A DNA stretch of 64,000 nt. Origin: Pararobbsia alpina (GTDB lineage Bacteria > Pseudomonadota > Gammaproteobacteria > Burkholderiales > Burkholderiaceae). Of the stretch, positions 17,585 to 25,072 are shown piece after piece (within the stretch, counting starts at the first letter, position 1; each line of letters begins with the position of its first letter). Below the pieces are notes generated by a model. The model was not told the origin of the DNA, did no database searches, and saw only the letters and a program-made list of their open reading frames with translations. A program made the translations under genes and the position numbers. Where the stretch lies: the NCBI RefSeq assembly GCF_902859895.1, contig NZ_CADIKM010000011.1, positions 62,001 through 126,000 of the forward strand. Direction: 5' to 3'.

Positions 17585-19119
17585 CGGGACGAACCTTCTG
17601 ACGGGCCGGGGGTGGAGGACGGCGCATCAAGCTCGTTCAGCAATTCGCCCCAGTCGGTGCGTCGCTGCATCTGCTGGCGGGTCGCGGGATCGACGAGCGG
17701 CTGCTCCGTGTACCAGCCTCCGCCGAGTGCCTTGTAGAGCGCAATGAGACTGCCCACCGCATTGCTGCGGTTGACGACGTACGCGTCCTGCTGCGCGAAT
17801 AAGGCGCGCTGCGCATCGAGGACCCGCTGGAAGTCCGAGTACCCCTCCCGATAGATCGTATTCGCGAGCGTGAGCGAGCGGCGCGCGGCCCCTTGCGCGT
17901 CGTTCAGGATAGTGTCCCGTTGCAACGCGGCAATCAGTGCCGTGGCAGCATCGTCGGCCTCGCGGGCCGCCTCGCGCACGGTATTCTGGTAGGCAACGGT
18001 CAACTCCTGCAGGCGGGCGTCCTGCACCCGCACATTGTTAGTGATCCTGCCGTGATCGAACAGATTCCACGTGACGCTTGGACCGCCGACGACGGCCAGC
18101 GTGTTCGGTGCACCGGTGAGCGAACTGGCGCTCCAGGAAAGCGAGCCCAACAGCGACACGGACGGGTACAGATCCGCTTTCGCCACGCCGATGAGCGCGG
18201 ACTGCGCGGCCATCTGCAGTTCGGCCGCGCGAACGTCCGGGCGGCGAAGCAGCAGATCGGCCGGGACGTCCTGCAGCACGGCCCGGTCGACGAGGGGAAT
18301 CACGCCTTCCCTGCCCGCTTGCACATCGAGCTCCGCCAATGGACCAGGCGGCCGCCCCATCAGCACGGACAGCGCATGACGCGCGAGCACGATCTGGCTC
18401 TCGAAATCGGGGATACTGCTCAGTGTGCCGAGGTACTGCGTCTTCGCCTGCTGAAGGTCGAGTTCATCACTTTCACCGCTCTTGAAGAGCTTTTGCGCAA
18501 TATCGTAGCTGCGCTTTTGCAACTGGGCATTTTCGCGTGCGATACGCAAACGCGCCTCAGCCGTACGCAGCGTGAAATAGGTATCGGCAACCTGCGCGTG
18601 CAGTAGGACCAAAGCGTCATCCCGATTGGCTTGCGCGGCAAAGAATGTGGCGTCGGCCGACTCGATCGCGCGGCTGAATCGCCCCCAGAAATCCAGTTCC
18701 CAGCCGATACTGAAGCTCATCCCGTACTGCCAGTAGCCGCCCGAGCGCGGGTTGAATCCATCCGAACGCTTGCGCGCCGAGTACAGCACATCAGCATTGG
18801 CCTGCTGCAACTGTGGGTAGCGTCCCGCGAGCGCGATGCCCAGTTGGGCGCGCGCCTCGATCACGCGCAGGCCGGCAATCTTCAGGTCGCCGTTGTTCGC
18901 ATCGGCTTCGGCAATCAGACGTTCGAGATTCTGATCACCAAAAATCCGCCACCATTGCCGTGTGTCAGGCTGGGTCCCCTGCTGCGTGACCTGCTCGATC
19001 GACGTACTGCTCCAGTGCTCGCTCCAGCTCTCATGCTGCGGATGAAAGTCCGGTCCCACTTGCATGCATCCGCTCAGGCAAGCTGCCCCGAGCAGTACCG
19101 CCATTCCGAATGGGCGCAT
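17581..19119 (-). CDS. NodT-type outer-membrane efflux lipoprotein
   Basis: A 512-residue TolC-superfamily outer-membrane factor. Residues 1-18 form a lipoprotein signal with lipobox LSGC. Two OEP repeats of long amphipathic helices follow, with family motifs LLRRPDVRAAELQM (~residue 300) and a SLSWSASSLTGAP strand segment. The frame runs upstream to a GTG at 19176, but the extra 19 residues would precede the signal peptide, so the ATG at 19119 is preferred; no strong Shine-Dalgarno decides it. It is the first gene of the efflux operon and is divergent from the second DUF3300 gene. Confidence 0.88.
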   Translation of the reverse strand: MRPFGMAVLLGAACLSGCMQVGPDFHPQHESWSEHWSSTSIEQVTQQGTQPDTRQWWRIFGDQNLERLIAEADANNGDLKIAGLRVIEARAQLGIALAGRYPQLQQANADVLYSARKRSDGFNPRSGGYWQYGMSFSIGWELDFWGRFSRAIESADATFFAAQANRDDALVLLHAQVADTYFTLRTAEARLRIARENAQLQKRSYDIAQKLFKSGESDELDLQQAKTQYLGTLSSIPDFESQIVLARHALSVLMGRPPGPLAELDVQAGREGVIPLVDRAVLQDVPADLLLRRPDVRAAELQMAAQSALIGVAKADLYPSVSLLGSLSWSASSLTGAPNTLAVVGGPSVTWNLFDHGRITNNVRVQDARLQELTVAYQNTVREAAREADDAATALIAALQRDTILNDAQGAARRSLTLANTIYREGYSDFQRVLDAQRALFAQQDAYVVNRSNAVGSLIALYKALGGGWYTEQPLVDPATRQQMQRRTDWGELLNELDAPSSTPGPSEGSSR

Positions 19120-19178
19120 TAAGGGCAACACGGGATTTGTCCCCGCAGCCTCAAGGCTGCGTCTATTCCTGGACACGC

Positions 19179-19271
19179 TCAGGTTGCGGCTGGTCTTTCA
19201 CCCATCGCCAGATCAGCCGGATAGGAGATCACCACAGGGGCGGCCGCGAAGATAATTTCCTTGGTCTTCAT
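19179..19271 (-). CDS. Possible 30-residue small ORF upstream of the efflux operon
   Basis: A short reading frame beginning MKTKEIIFAAAPVV. A GGAG sits seven bases before its ATG, better than the site in front of the NodT gene. It could be a leader peptide or chance. Nothing similar is known to me. It ends about 60 bases before the preferred NodT start, and a GCAGCCT/AGGCTGC inverted repeat (about 19145-19160) lies between. Confidence 0.2.
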   Translation of the reverse strand: MKTKEIIFAAAPVVISYPADLAMGERPAAT

Positions 19272-19405
19272 TTCTGCGCTCCAGGGAATGAGCCCTGGGT
19301 CCGCAGCCTTTCATGCCTTTGCGCACACGTATCCGACATGAAGGGCGAGCGTGACCCTCCAATCACCTGATGGGCTCTTTTCAGTGTATGCGCTGTGTCA
19401 TCCGG

Positions 19406-19433
19406 GCGTTATTGGACCTTGGTCCAATAACGC
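19406..19433. promoter_or_regulatory. Dyad site C: perfect 13-base inverted repeat around ATTGGAC-N4-GTCCAAT
   Basis: Arms GCGTTATTGGACC (19406-19418) and GGTCCAATAACGC (19421-19433) are perfect complements separated by TT. This is the longest and best of the five copies. It lies in the 600-base divergent region between the efflux operon and DUF3300 paralog 2, roughly 290 bases from each start. No T-run follows, so a terminator role is unlikely. Confidence 0.7.
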
Positions 19434-19721
19434 AAACGGTCGTGCGTCGTCAAATGATCTGCGGCATTCCGCACTCGCGCAAACACCTCGATGGAGTGCA
19501 CTGTGTGTCCGGTCTTTTCTAGCCTGGCAATGCTCGATCACATAACATCTAACTGTACCGATCGGACGGCAAGTACTAATCTAGTATGCGTTCCAGCATC
19601 TGCTCACAGTGCAGCGTCGCCGCTTCGACCGGTCAGCGGATTCATCCGCCTCATCATGCGACCCTGTGGGATTGAAGCCCACGAACATTTCGCTGCCTGA
19701 CGGAACGAACGGGGAGTGACC

Positions 19722-21365
19722 ATGACGATAAGGATTGCACGACTCTTAAGCATTGGCTTCGTCGTCCTATTGGCTGGCTGCCCATCGAAGCAAGAGGATC
19801 AGCAGGCTCAGACTCAGCCCGCTTCGGCGCCTGTCGCGGCGCCGGCCGCAGCCCCGGCCCCTGCTCCAGCCGCAGCCTCTGTTGCGGACGCAGCGTCTGC
19901 GCCACTTCCGGCCTCGACGCCCGAGCCTCAGGCCCAGCAATTTCCACCGGAGGAAATCGAGGCGCTGGTCGCGCCGATTGCGCTCTATCCCGACTCGCTG
20001 TTATCGCAAATCCTGATGGCGTCGACCTATCCGCTCGAAGTCGTGCATGCTGCCCGCTGGGTGAGAACGCACAAGGACCTGAAGGGTGAAGCCGCTGTGA
20101 AAGCGGTGGAGGACCAGCCGTGGGACGTCAGCGTCAAGTCATTGGTGGCATTTCCGCAAGTGCTGGAACCGATGAACGACAAGCTCGACTGGACCCAGAG
20201 GCTCGGAGATGCGTTCCTTGCCAATGAAAAGGACGTGCTCGACGCCGTGCAGCGATTGAGGGCGCGTGCACAAAAATCCGGACACCTGACGTCCAACGCG
20301 CAACAGAAGGTGGTTGTCGAAGCACCTACCCCGAGCCAGGGCGGCCAGGCGGCCGAGGCGCCGCAAACCATTGTGCGCATCGAGCCATCCAATCCCCAGG
20401 TGATCTACGTGCCCTCCTACAACCCGAGCGTCGTCTACGGCGGCTGGAGCGCTCCCGCTTACCCGCCGACCTACTGGCCGCCGTATCCGGCCTACTACCC
20501 CGGCGCCGCACTCGCGAGCGGATTTGCATGGGGGGTCGGCATCGCGGCAGCAGGCGCAATCTTCGGCAATTGCAACTGGAACAACAATGACGTCAACATC
20601 AACGTGAACAAGGCCGCCAATATCTCCCGCAATTTCGATCGTACCAAGGTAGAGGGCGGCAAGTGGAACCACGACGCGGGTCATCGTCAGGGCGTCGCCT
20701 ACCGCGACAACGCGACGCGTGACAAGTACGCCAGAGGTGCGCAGGGCGCCGACGCGCGACGCGACTATCGCGGGCGCACCGGCGGCGCGACCGAGCGTGC
20801 GAGCGTCGCCAATCGGGCGGAAGCCGGAAATCGCGCGGGTCGCCAGAACAACGTGAGTGCTGCCGACCGCGCAGGCCGAACCGCGGGTGTCAACGATCGG
20901 TCCGACCGGGCCAATCGAGGTGCTACAGCCAGCAATCGAGCACAGACGTCCAACCGCACTGCCTCAGCCAACGATCGTGCACAGATGTCCAACCGCAACG
21001 CCGAAGCCGGCAATCGCGCACAGTCGTCCAACCGAAGTGCCGCAGCGAGCAATCGCGCACAGTCGTCCAACCGAAGTGCCGCAGCGAGCAATCGCGCGCA
21101 AACGCCCACTCGTGCCGGTTCGTCAAACGCGCAATCCGGTCACAGAAGTGGCGAAGCTTACTCGGGAGGCAGCCGCGACTCGGCATTCCAGGGCGTCGGC
21201 GGAGGCGGCGCGACGCAGCGTGACTACAATCGCGGACAAACCAGCCAGCAGGCCTCGAACTATAACCGTGGGAGCGGCGCAGCCCGTGGTGGTGGAGGCG
21301 GAGGCGGAGGCGGAGGCGGAGGCGGAGGCGGAGGCGGAGGCGGACGTGGCGGTGGCCGGCGTTAG
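19722..21365 (+). CDS. DUF3300 family lipoprotein, paralog 2
   Basis: A 547-residue predicted lipoprotein with lipobox LAGC (~residues 17-20), an Ala/Pro-rich linker (~25-70), the DUF3300 domain (~70-300) and a long Asn/Arg/Ala/Ser-rich tail ending in a run of about 20 glycines with Arg. The domain is closely similar to paralog 1 (ALVAPIALYPDSLLSQILMA, LVAFPQVLEPMNDKLDWTQ), but paralog 1 has an ordinary signal peptide instead of a lipobox. The ATG at 19722 has GGGGAG five bases upstream. Unlike paralog 1 it has no DUF2950 partner next to it. The tail is built of tandem repeats and a GGAGGC microsatellite. Confidence 0.85.
   Translation: MTIRIARLLSIGFVVLLAGCPSKQEDQQAQTQPASAPVAAPAAAPAPAPAAASVADAASAPLPASTPEPQAQQFPPEEIEALVAPIALYPDSLLSQILMASTYPLEVVHAARWVRTHKDLKGEAAVKAVEDQPWDVSVKSLVAFPQVLEPMNDKLDWTQRLGDAFLANEKDVLDAVQRLRARAQKSGHLTSNAQQKVVVEAPTPSQGGQAAEAPQTIVRIEPSNPQVIYVPSYNPSVVYGGWSAPAYPPTYWPPYPAYYPGAALASGFAWGVGIAAAGAIFGNCNWNNNDVNINVNKAANISRNFDRTKVEGGKWNHDAGHRQGVAYRDNATRDKYARGAQGADARRDYRGRTGGATERASVANRAEAGNRAGRQNNVSAADRAGRTAGVNDRSDRANRGATASNRAQTSNRTASANDRAQMSNRNAEAGNRAQSSNRSAAASNRAQSSNRSAAASNRAQTPTRAGSSNAQSGHRSGEAYSGGSRDSAFQGVGGGGATQRDYNRGQTSQQASNYNRGSGAARGGGGGGGGGGGGGGGGGGGRGGGRR
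21011..21088 (+). repeat. Exact 39-base tandem duplication inside DUF3300 paralog 2
   Basis: Two identical 39-base units (21011-21049, 21050-21088), followed by the start of a third, encode the 13-residue repeat NRAQSSNRSAAAS. Diverged units of similar design extend upstream to about 20940. Identity at DNA level suggests a recent duplication. Confidence 0.85.
21294..21341 (+). repeat. GGAGGC hexanucleotide microsatellite, eight units
   Basis: Eight perfect GGAGGC units encode the poly-Gly end of DUF3300 paralog 2. Slippage by one unit would add or remove two glycines without a frameshift. Confidence 0.9.
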
Positions 21366-21448
21366 TTCGTCATAGCCCATTTCGCTCGCGCCGCAATATC
21401 GCGGGTTCGACCGTTGACCGATGGTCTGCGGCGCGACTGCTATCCCTA

Positions 21449-22072
21449 TCATGAAACCCGATCGGTATCTGCGAAGACCTTGTCGGCGAGACGCACCAGT
21501 TCTGGCAGCGACTTCGCCTTCATTTTTTCCATGACGCGCGCGCGATGTATCTTGATGGTCTTCTCCGCCGTACCCAGTTCGCTCGCAACCTGCTTGTTCA
21601 GGCACCCTGCCACGACAAGCGTCATGACCTCACGCTCGCGAGGCGTCAGCCGGCTTGCACGATGCTGGATGTCAGCCAGTTCCCGCCGTGATTCCAACAT
21701 CCTGCGCGAGCGTTCAAGTGCACGCCCGGTCGCATCGAGCAGGAGGCTATCGCGCACCGGTTTGAGCAAGAAGTCTGTCGCGCCGTCCTTCATTGCCTCG
21801 ACGACCGCACTGACATCCCGATGTCCGGAAATGAAAATGATCGGCAGTGTCGCATGCAATTTGCGCTGCACGGTCAATCCACTGCGCTCGGGCAATTGAA
21901 GGTCGAGCAACGCGCAGGCTGGACAATGAGCGAGATCGGCATACCCCAGAAACGTATCCGCACAATCGTATGCCTCGACCCGATAACCAGCCGAGCGAAG
22001 CGGCCGCGCCAATGCGCCGCGCATGTCGTCGTCGTGGTCCACGACAAAAACCATCGAGCATGTCTCGTTCAT
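21449..22072 (-). CDS. Orphan FixJ-family response regulator (REC + LuxR-type HTH)
   Basis: A 207-residue protein. The receiver domain (residues ~6-120) has acidic residues DHDD near position 12, phospho-acceptor D57 in LLDLQLPE, S82 and K104 (LLKP). The output domain is a LuxR/NarL-type helix-turn-helix (~140-200, LTPREREVMTLVVAGCLNKQ). This is the FixJ/TodT layout. No histidine kinase gene is adjacent. Being the only DNA-binding response regulator within the 2.7-25 kb block, it is the obvious candidate to read the five dyad sites, but that link is inference. It is convergent with the DUF3300 paralog 2 gene. Confidence 0.88.
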   Translation of the reverse strand: MNETCSMVFVVDHDDDMRGALARPLRSAGYRVEAYDCADTFLGYADLAHCPACALLDLQLPERSGLTVQRKLHATLPIIFISGHRDVSAVVEAMKDGATDFLLKPVRDSLLLDATGRALERSRRMLESRRELADIQHRASRLTPREREVMTLVVAGCLNKQVASELGTAEKTIKIHRARVMEKMKAKSLPELVRLADKVFADTDRVS

Positions 22073-22192
22073 GATCGTTCGCGCGTACAGCTTTGGTGCG
22101 CTGCTGCAATGCTCACCACCAGGAAGCCGTGTTGCACAAGAACATTCATGGCGTTCTCTCCGTGCCCCGGGGTTAGCAGTGATTCGCCAGAG

Positions 22193-23008
22193 TCAGAATC
22201 TCTCCGCTATGTACTTAAACGGATAGTCGGGTTCTTCATAGCCGTCTGGCTTTTGCCGCTTGGGCAAAGTCACTTTCTTGCGGGGCATCGCTTCGTAGGG
22301 AATCTTCTGAAGCAAATCACTGATGATATTCAGCCTCGCACGCCGCTTGTCGTTCGAAACAGCCACGAACCACGGGGCGATCGCGCTATCGGAAGCGCGG
22401 AACATCGCGTCGCGTGCACGCGAGTAGTCATACCATCGACTATAGGATTTCAGGTCCATGTCGGATAGTTTCCAGACCTTGCGCCCGTCATGGATGCGCT
22501 CCTCGAGCCGGCGAGTCTGCTCCTCCTGGCTGACTTCCAGCCAGTATTTGAGCAGGACGATACCGGACCCGACGATCGCCTGCTCGACCAGCGGCACCGC
22601 CCTCAAGAAGTGCTGCACGTCCTCCTCGGAGCAGAAGCCCATCACCCGCTCGACGCCTGCGCGGTTGTACCAACTGCGGTCGAAGATCACGACTTCGCCT
22701 CCAGCCGGCAAGTGCGGCAGGTAGCGTTGAACATACATCTGGCTCTTTTCACGTTCGGTAGGCGCGGGCAGCGCGACCACGCGGAATATGCGCGGGCTGA
22801 CGCGCTCGGTGATCGCCTTGATGGTGCCGCCCTTGCCCGCACCGTCGCGTCCTTCGAAGACAATGCAAACCTTGCTGCGGGTTTGCACCACCCATTCCTG
22901 GAGCTTGACCAGTTCCACATGCAACTGGAATAGAGCCTTCCTGTAGTCCTTGTACGACAGGTTCTTGCTTTCCAGGGACCCGTCCTTCCTGAGCTCAGTC
23001 TTTGCCAT
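22193..23008 (-). CDS. ppk2: Polyphosphate kinase 2 family protein
   Basis: A 271-residue P-loop kinase of the one-domain PPK2 type. Walker A is FEGRDGAGKGGTIK (~residues 53-66), Walker B is VVIFDRSWYNRAG (~107-119), and a lid segment follows (EEQTRRLEERI). PPK2 enzymes use polyphosphate to phosphorylate nucleoside mono- or diphosphates; which substrate class cannot be told here. The ATG at 23008 (MAKTELRKDG) is preferred over in-frame starts at 23020 and 23029, and it is the start codon kept in the relic at 2749-2751. It is divergent from the VIT-like gene, with dyad site D between them. Confidence 0.9.
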   Translation of the reverse strand: MAKTELRKDGSLESKNLSYKDYRKALFQLHVELVKLQEWVVQTRSKVCIVFEGRDGAGKGGTIKAITERVSPRIFRVVALPAPTEREKSQMYVQRYLPHLPAGGEVVIFDRSWYNRAGVERVMGFCSEEDVQHFLRAVPLVEQAIVGSGIVLLKYWLEVSQEEQTRRLEERIHDGRKVWKLSDMDLKSYSRWYDYSRARDAMFRASDSAIAPWFVAVSNDKRRARLNIISDLLQKIPYEAMPRKKVTLPKRQKPDGYEEPDYPFKYIAERF

Positions 23009-23138
23009 TCCCGTCTCCATGCTGCGCACGCTGACCTATGGGCATTTTTTGAAGGTCCTTTCACAATTTAGGCGCACGGACGAAGAGCGGCAATGCGACC
23101 TTGGTCCAATACCGTGACCGCCCCGAGCGTCGTACGCT
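23005..23138. repeat. Upstream region of ppk2, second copy of the block at 2748-2880
   Basis: About 134 bases covering the ppk2 start and upstream DNA match 2748-2880 with scattered substitutions and one length change. Homology stops at GTCGTACGCT in both copies. The block carries dyad site D and so duplicates a regulatory region in front of two different plus-strand genes. Confidence 0.85.
23093..23110. promoter_or_regulatory. Dyad site D of the ATTGGAC-N4-GTCCAAT family
   Basis: Sequence ATGCGAC-CTTG-GTCCAAT, identical to site A. It lies 85 bases upstream of ppk2 and about 90 bases upstream of the VIT-like gene, so it could serve either or both. Confidence 0.55.
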
Positions 23139-23198
23139 TCATGGATCGGTCCTCCAGCCACACCACCCGGTGATTGTCCGTCCGCACTAGGAGCGTTC

Positions 23199-23879
23199 AT
23201 GAGCGGTACCGGCCCGACCCATCTGGACGACGTCGAAACACGCGAGCCGATCCTCGATACCGTCGATCGGGTTTCAGAAGCGTGCTTCGGATTGTTCATG
23301 GCGCTGACTTTCGTTGGCGCCGTGTCGGCTGCCACGGCAGGAGAAGATGCCGGTCGAAAAATGCTGTACACGGCACTTGGCTGCAACCTCGCATGGGGAT
23401 TGGCCGACGCTGTCATGTATCTCGTGCGCACCCTGACGAATCGCGGTAGGCTACTCACGCTTGCCCTCACTGTAAAAAACGAGCCGGCCGTGGCCGCCGG
23501 GGTTCGGGCGCTCCGCGACGCGTTGCCGAAGACGATGAAGCCGCTCGTTGCCGATAGTGAACTGGAGCTTATCCGCGCGCGTATTGCCACCATGACGACC
23601 CTGCCACACCGTCCGCGGCTGAGGCGCAATGACTATATCGGCGCGGTGGCGATTTTTGCCCTTATCGTGCTCTCGACCTTCCCGGTGGCATTGCCGTTCG
23701 TCCTGTTCAGGGACCCCTCGACTGCCTTGTTTGTCTCGCGTGTGCTGACGTTCGTCATGTTGTTCTGTGCTGGCATCGCGCTAGGCCGCCATGCAGGATT
23801 CGGCGGGTGGAGAGCGGGTGTGGCGATGGTGGCCCTCGGCGTCGCGCTGACCGTGGCGATCATTGCACTCGGCGGATGA
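23199..23879 (+). CDS. VIT1/CCC1-like membrane protein
   Basis: A 226-residue membrane protein with two hydrophobic helices near the N terminus (~residues 27-75), a charged loop (~90-145) and three helices at the C terminus. The opening VDRVSEACFGLFMALTFVG and LGCNLAWGLADAVMYLV resemble bacterial proteins of the VIT1/CCC1 metal-transporter superfamily, which move Fe2+ or Mn2+. The match is by pattern only. AGGAG precedes the ATG. The RRM gene follows after 37 bases in the same direction. Confidence 0.6.
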   Translation: MSGTGPTHLDDVETREPILDTVDRVSEACFGLFMALTFVGAVSAATAGEDAGRKMLYTALGCNLAWGLADAVMYLVRTLTNRGRLLTLALTVKNEPAVAAGVRALRDALPKTMKPLVADSELELIRARIATMTTLPHRPRLRRNDYIGAVAIFALIVLSTFPVALPFVLFRDPSTALFVSRVLTFVMLFCAGIALGRHAGFGGWRAGVAMVALGVALTVAIIALGG

Positions 23880-23916
23880 GCGTGGCGACTGCAATCAAAG
23901 GATTCGGAGGAACATC

Positions 23917-24171
23917 ATGGCAGAGTTATGGATAGGCAATGTCGATCCAGACACCACCGATGAGGAGATCAAGGAATTCTTGAGCACATATGGGTTCCCG
24001 CCCTTCGATGACATCCAGCATATCGCGAGCGAGGGTTCGCGCCCCGCCGTCCTGTTGAGCTTCGGGGAGGTTGGTCCGGAAACGCTGCGCCGCCTGCAGC
24101 CCCGAGTACACAATATGTTCTGGAAAAATCGGACGATCACCGTGCAGGTCTTGACGGAACGCTCCGAATGA
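23917..24171 (+). CDS. RRM-type RNA-binding protein
   Basis: An 84-residue protein consisting of one RNA recognition motif: MAELWIGNVDPDTTDEEIKE supplies strand 1 and helix 1, then a Pro-rich loop, PAVLLSFGEVG as the RNP1-like strand and ITVQVLTE as the last strand. RNP1 lacks the usual aromatic pair, so binding may be weak or different. GGAGG sits five bases before the ATG, which excludes the longer upstream extension. Likely co-transcribed with the VIT-like gene. Bacterial single-RRM proteins are often linked to cold or other stress. Confidence 0.75.
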   Translation: MAELWIGNVDPDTTDEEIKEFLSTYGFPPFDDIQHIASEGSRPAVLLSFGEVGPETLRRLQPRVHNMFWKNRTITVQVLTERSE

Positions 24172-24304
24172 GACCTAAGCCCACAGGGGTCGAATTTGAT
24201 TAGCGTCCTCACCGGTTCCCCGCGAAGCCAGCACGCGCATGTGGGTTTCGGATCTCTTCACGCGCGCTTACTTCGTCAAGCCGGAAAAAATGCCGATAGA
24301 TAAT

Positions 24305-24655
24305 CTAGCTCGCTCTCGTGAGCATCACAATGTAGGTGACTGTTGAGATGACCATGATGCAGACGCCAACCGCGACCTTTGTTTTATTGAATTCGACCAG
24401 GCCGTTTATACAAATGCCGATGCCGGCAACAGCCGTTAGCGAGCCGATTGCGGCAATCACAACCCTCAGCTTGTTCCGTGCCCGCGTGCGTTGTTGAGGA
24501 CTTGCCTGCGCTTTCCATTGGCTGAGTTTCACGAGACCCCCGCGCGACATGAGCGTGTTGCGGCCAAAAACCACGCAGCGGCTAGGCGAGGTGCGCCAAC
24601 GCGCTGTCCATCCGGTAGCACTGCTATGTTGATTATAGTCATCTAAACTCCGCAT
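24305..24655 (-). CDS. Small membrane protein of unknown function
   Basis: A 116-residue frame. The N-terminal half is basic and polar; the C-terminal half has two hydrophobic segments (VVIAAIGSLTAVAGIGICI and VAVGVCIMVISTVTYIVML). Its ATG overlaps the stop of the mini-H-NS gene by one base (TGATG), which argues for coupled translation from there. An internal ATG at 24550 (MSRGGLVKLSQWK) is an alternative start giving an 81-residue protein. No family recognised. Confidence 0.45.
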   Translation of the reverse strand: MRSLDDYNQHSSATGWTARWRTSPSRCVVFGRNTLMSRGGLVKLSQWKAQASPQQRTRARNKLRVVIAAIGSLTAVAGIGICINGLVEFNKTKVAVGVCIMVISTVTYIVMLTRAS

Positions 24656-24807
24656 CAACGAATATAGACGGGCGCATCAGACGCGAACCTCCTTTGGGCG
24701 TTCTGCTTAGCGTCCTCGACTACGGCGTGCGGTTCTGCCACCCTCACCTCTTCAGCTTGGCGCGTGAGCCCATCAATCTGCGTTTGCAATTCCTTGTGTG
24801 ACGCCAT
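24655..24807 (-). CDS. 50-residue H-NS-like protein lacking the DNA-binding domain
   Basis: The protein starts MASHKELQTQIDGLTRQAEE and resembles the N-terminal oligomerisation helix of Burkholderia H-NS-family proteins, which typically begin MATYKEL and have a Gln/Glu/Ala-rich coiled coil. The C-terminal half of the family (~95-105 residues, with the DNA-contacting loop) is absent: a stop follows residue 50, and the next gene is an unrelated membrane protein. GGAG lies 10-15 bases before the ATG, and dyad site E is directly upstream. The family resemblance is by eye. If real it could poison H-NS oligomers, as truncated H-NS homologues do in E. coli; otherwise it is a fragment. Confidence 0.45.
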   Translation of the reverse strand: MASHKELQTQIDGLTRQAEEVRVAEPHAVVEDAKQNAQRRFASDAPVYIR

Positions 24808-24822
24808 GAGATCTCACGCTCC

Positions 24823-24840
24823 ATTGGACCAAAGTCCAAT
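24823..24840. promoter_or_regulatory. Dyad site E: perfect ATTGGAC-N4-GTCCAAT
   Basis: Perfect 7-base arms with spacer CAAA. It is 16 bases upstream of the mini-H-NS start on the minus strand and about 230 bases upstream of the AI-2E transporter gene on the plus strand. At the minus-strand position it would overlap the 5' leader or core promoter. The rest of 24841-25072 shows no gene. Confidence 0.65.
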
Positions 24841-25072
24841 TGCGCTCGACCAGCGTCACTACCAATATTGATTTCATCGAACTCCGTGCGTGGCAACGGA
24901 CTCCTCGATGGACACGTACCCAGACGTATCGTGTTGCCTGCACATGGGTGACTGGCAAGCAATGACTTGCCACGGTTTGGCACGCCGCTGCGGGCGATCC
25001 TCGGCCGCCCGTTGAGCCTGTTACCTGGCCTACCGATGTGAACCGTTGTGACGACGTGCAGGGAGCCCATCG

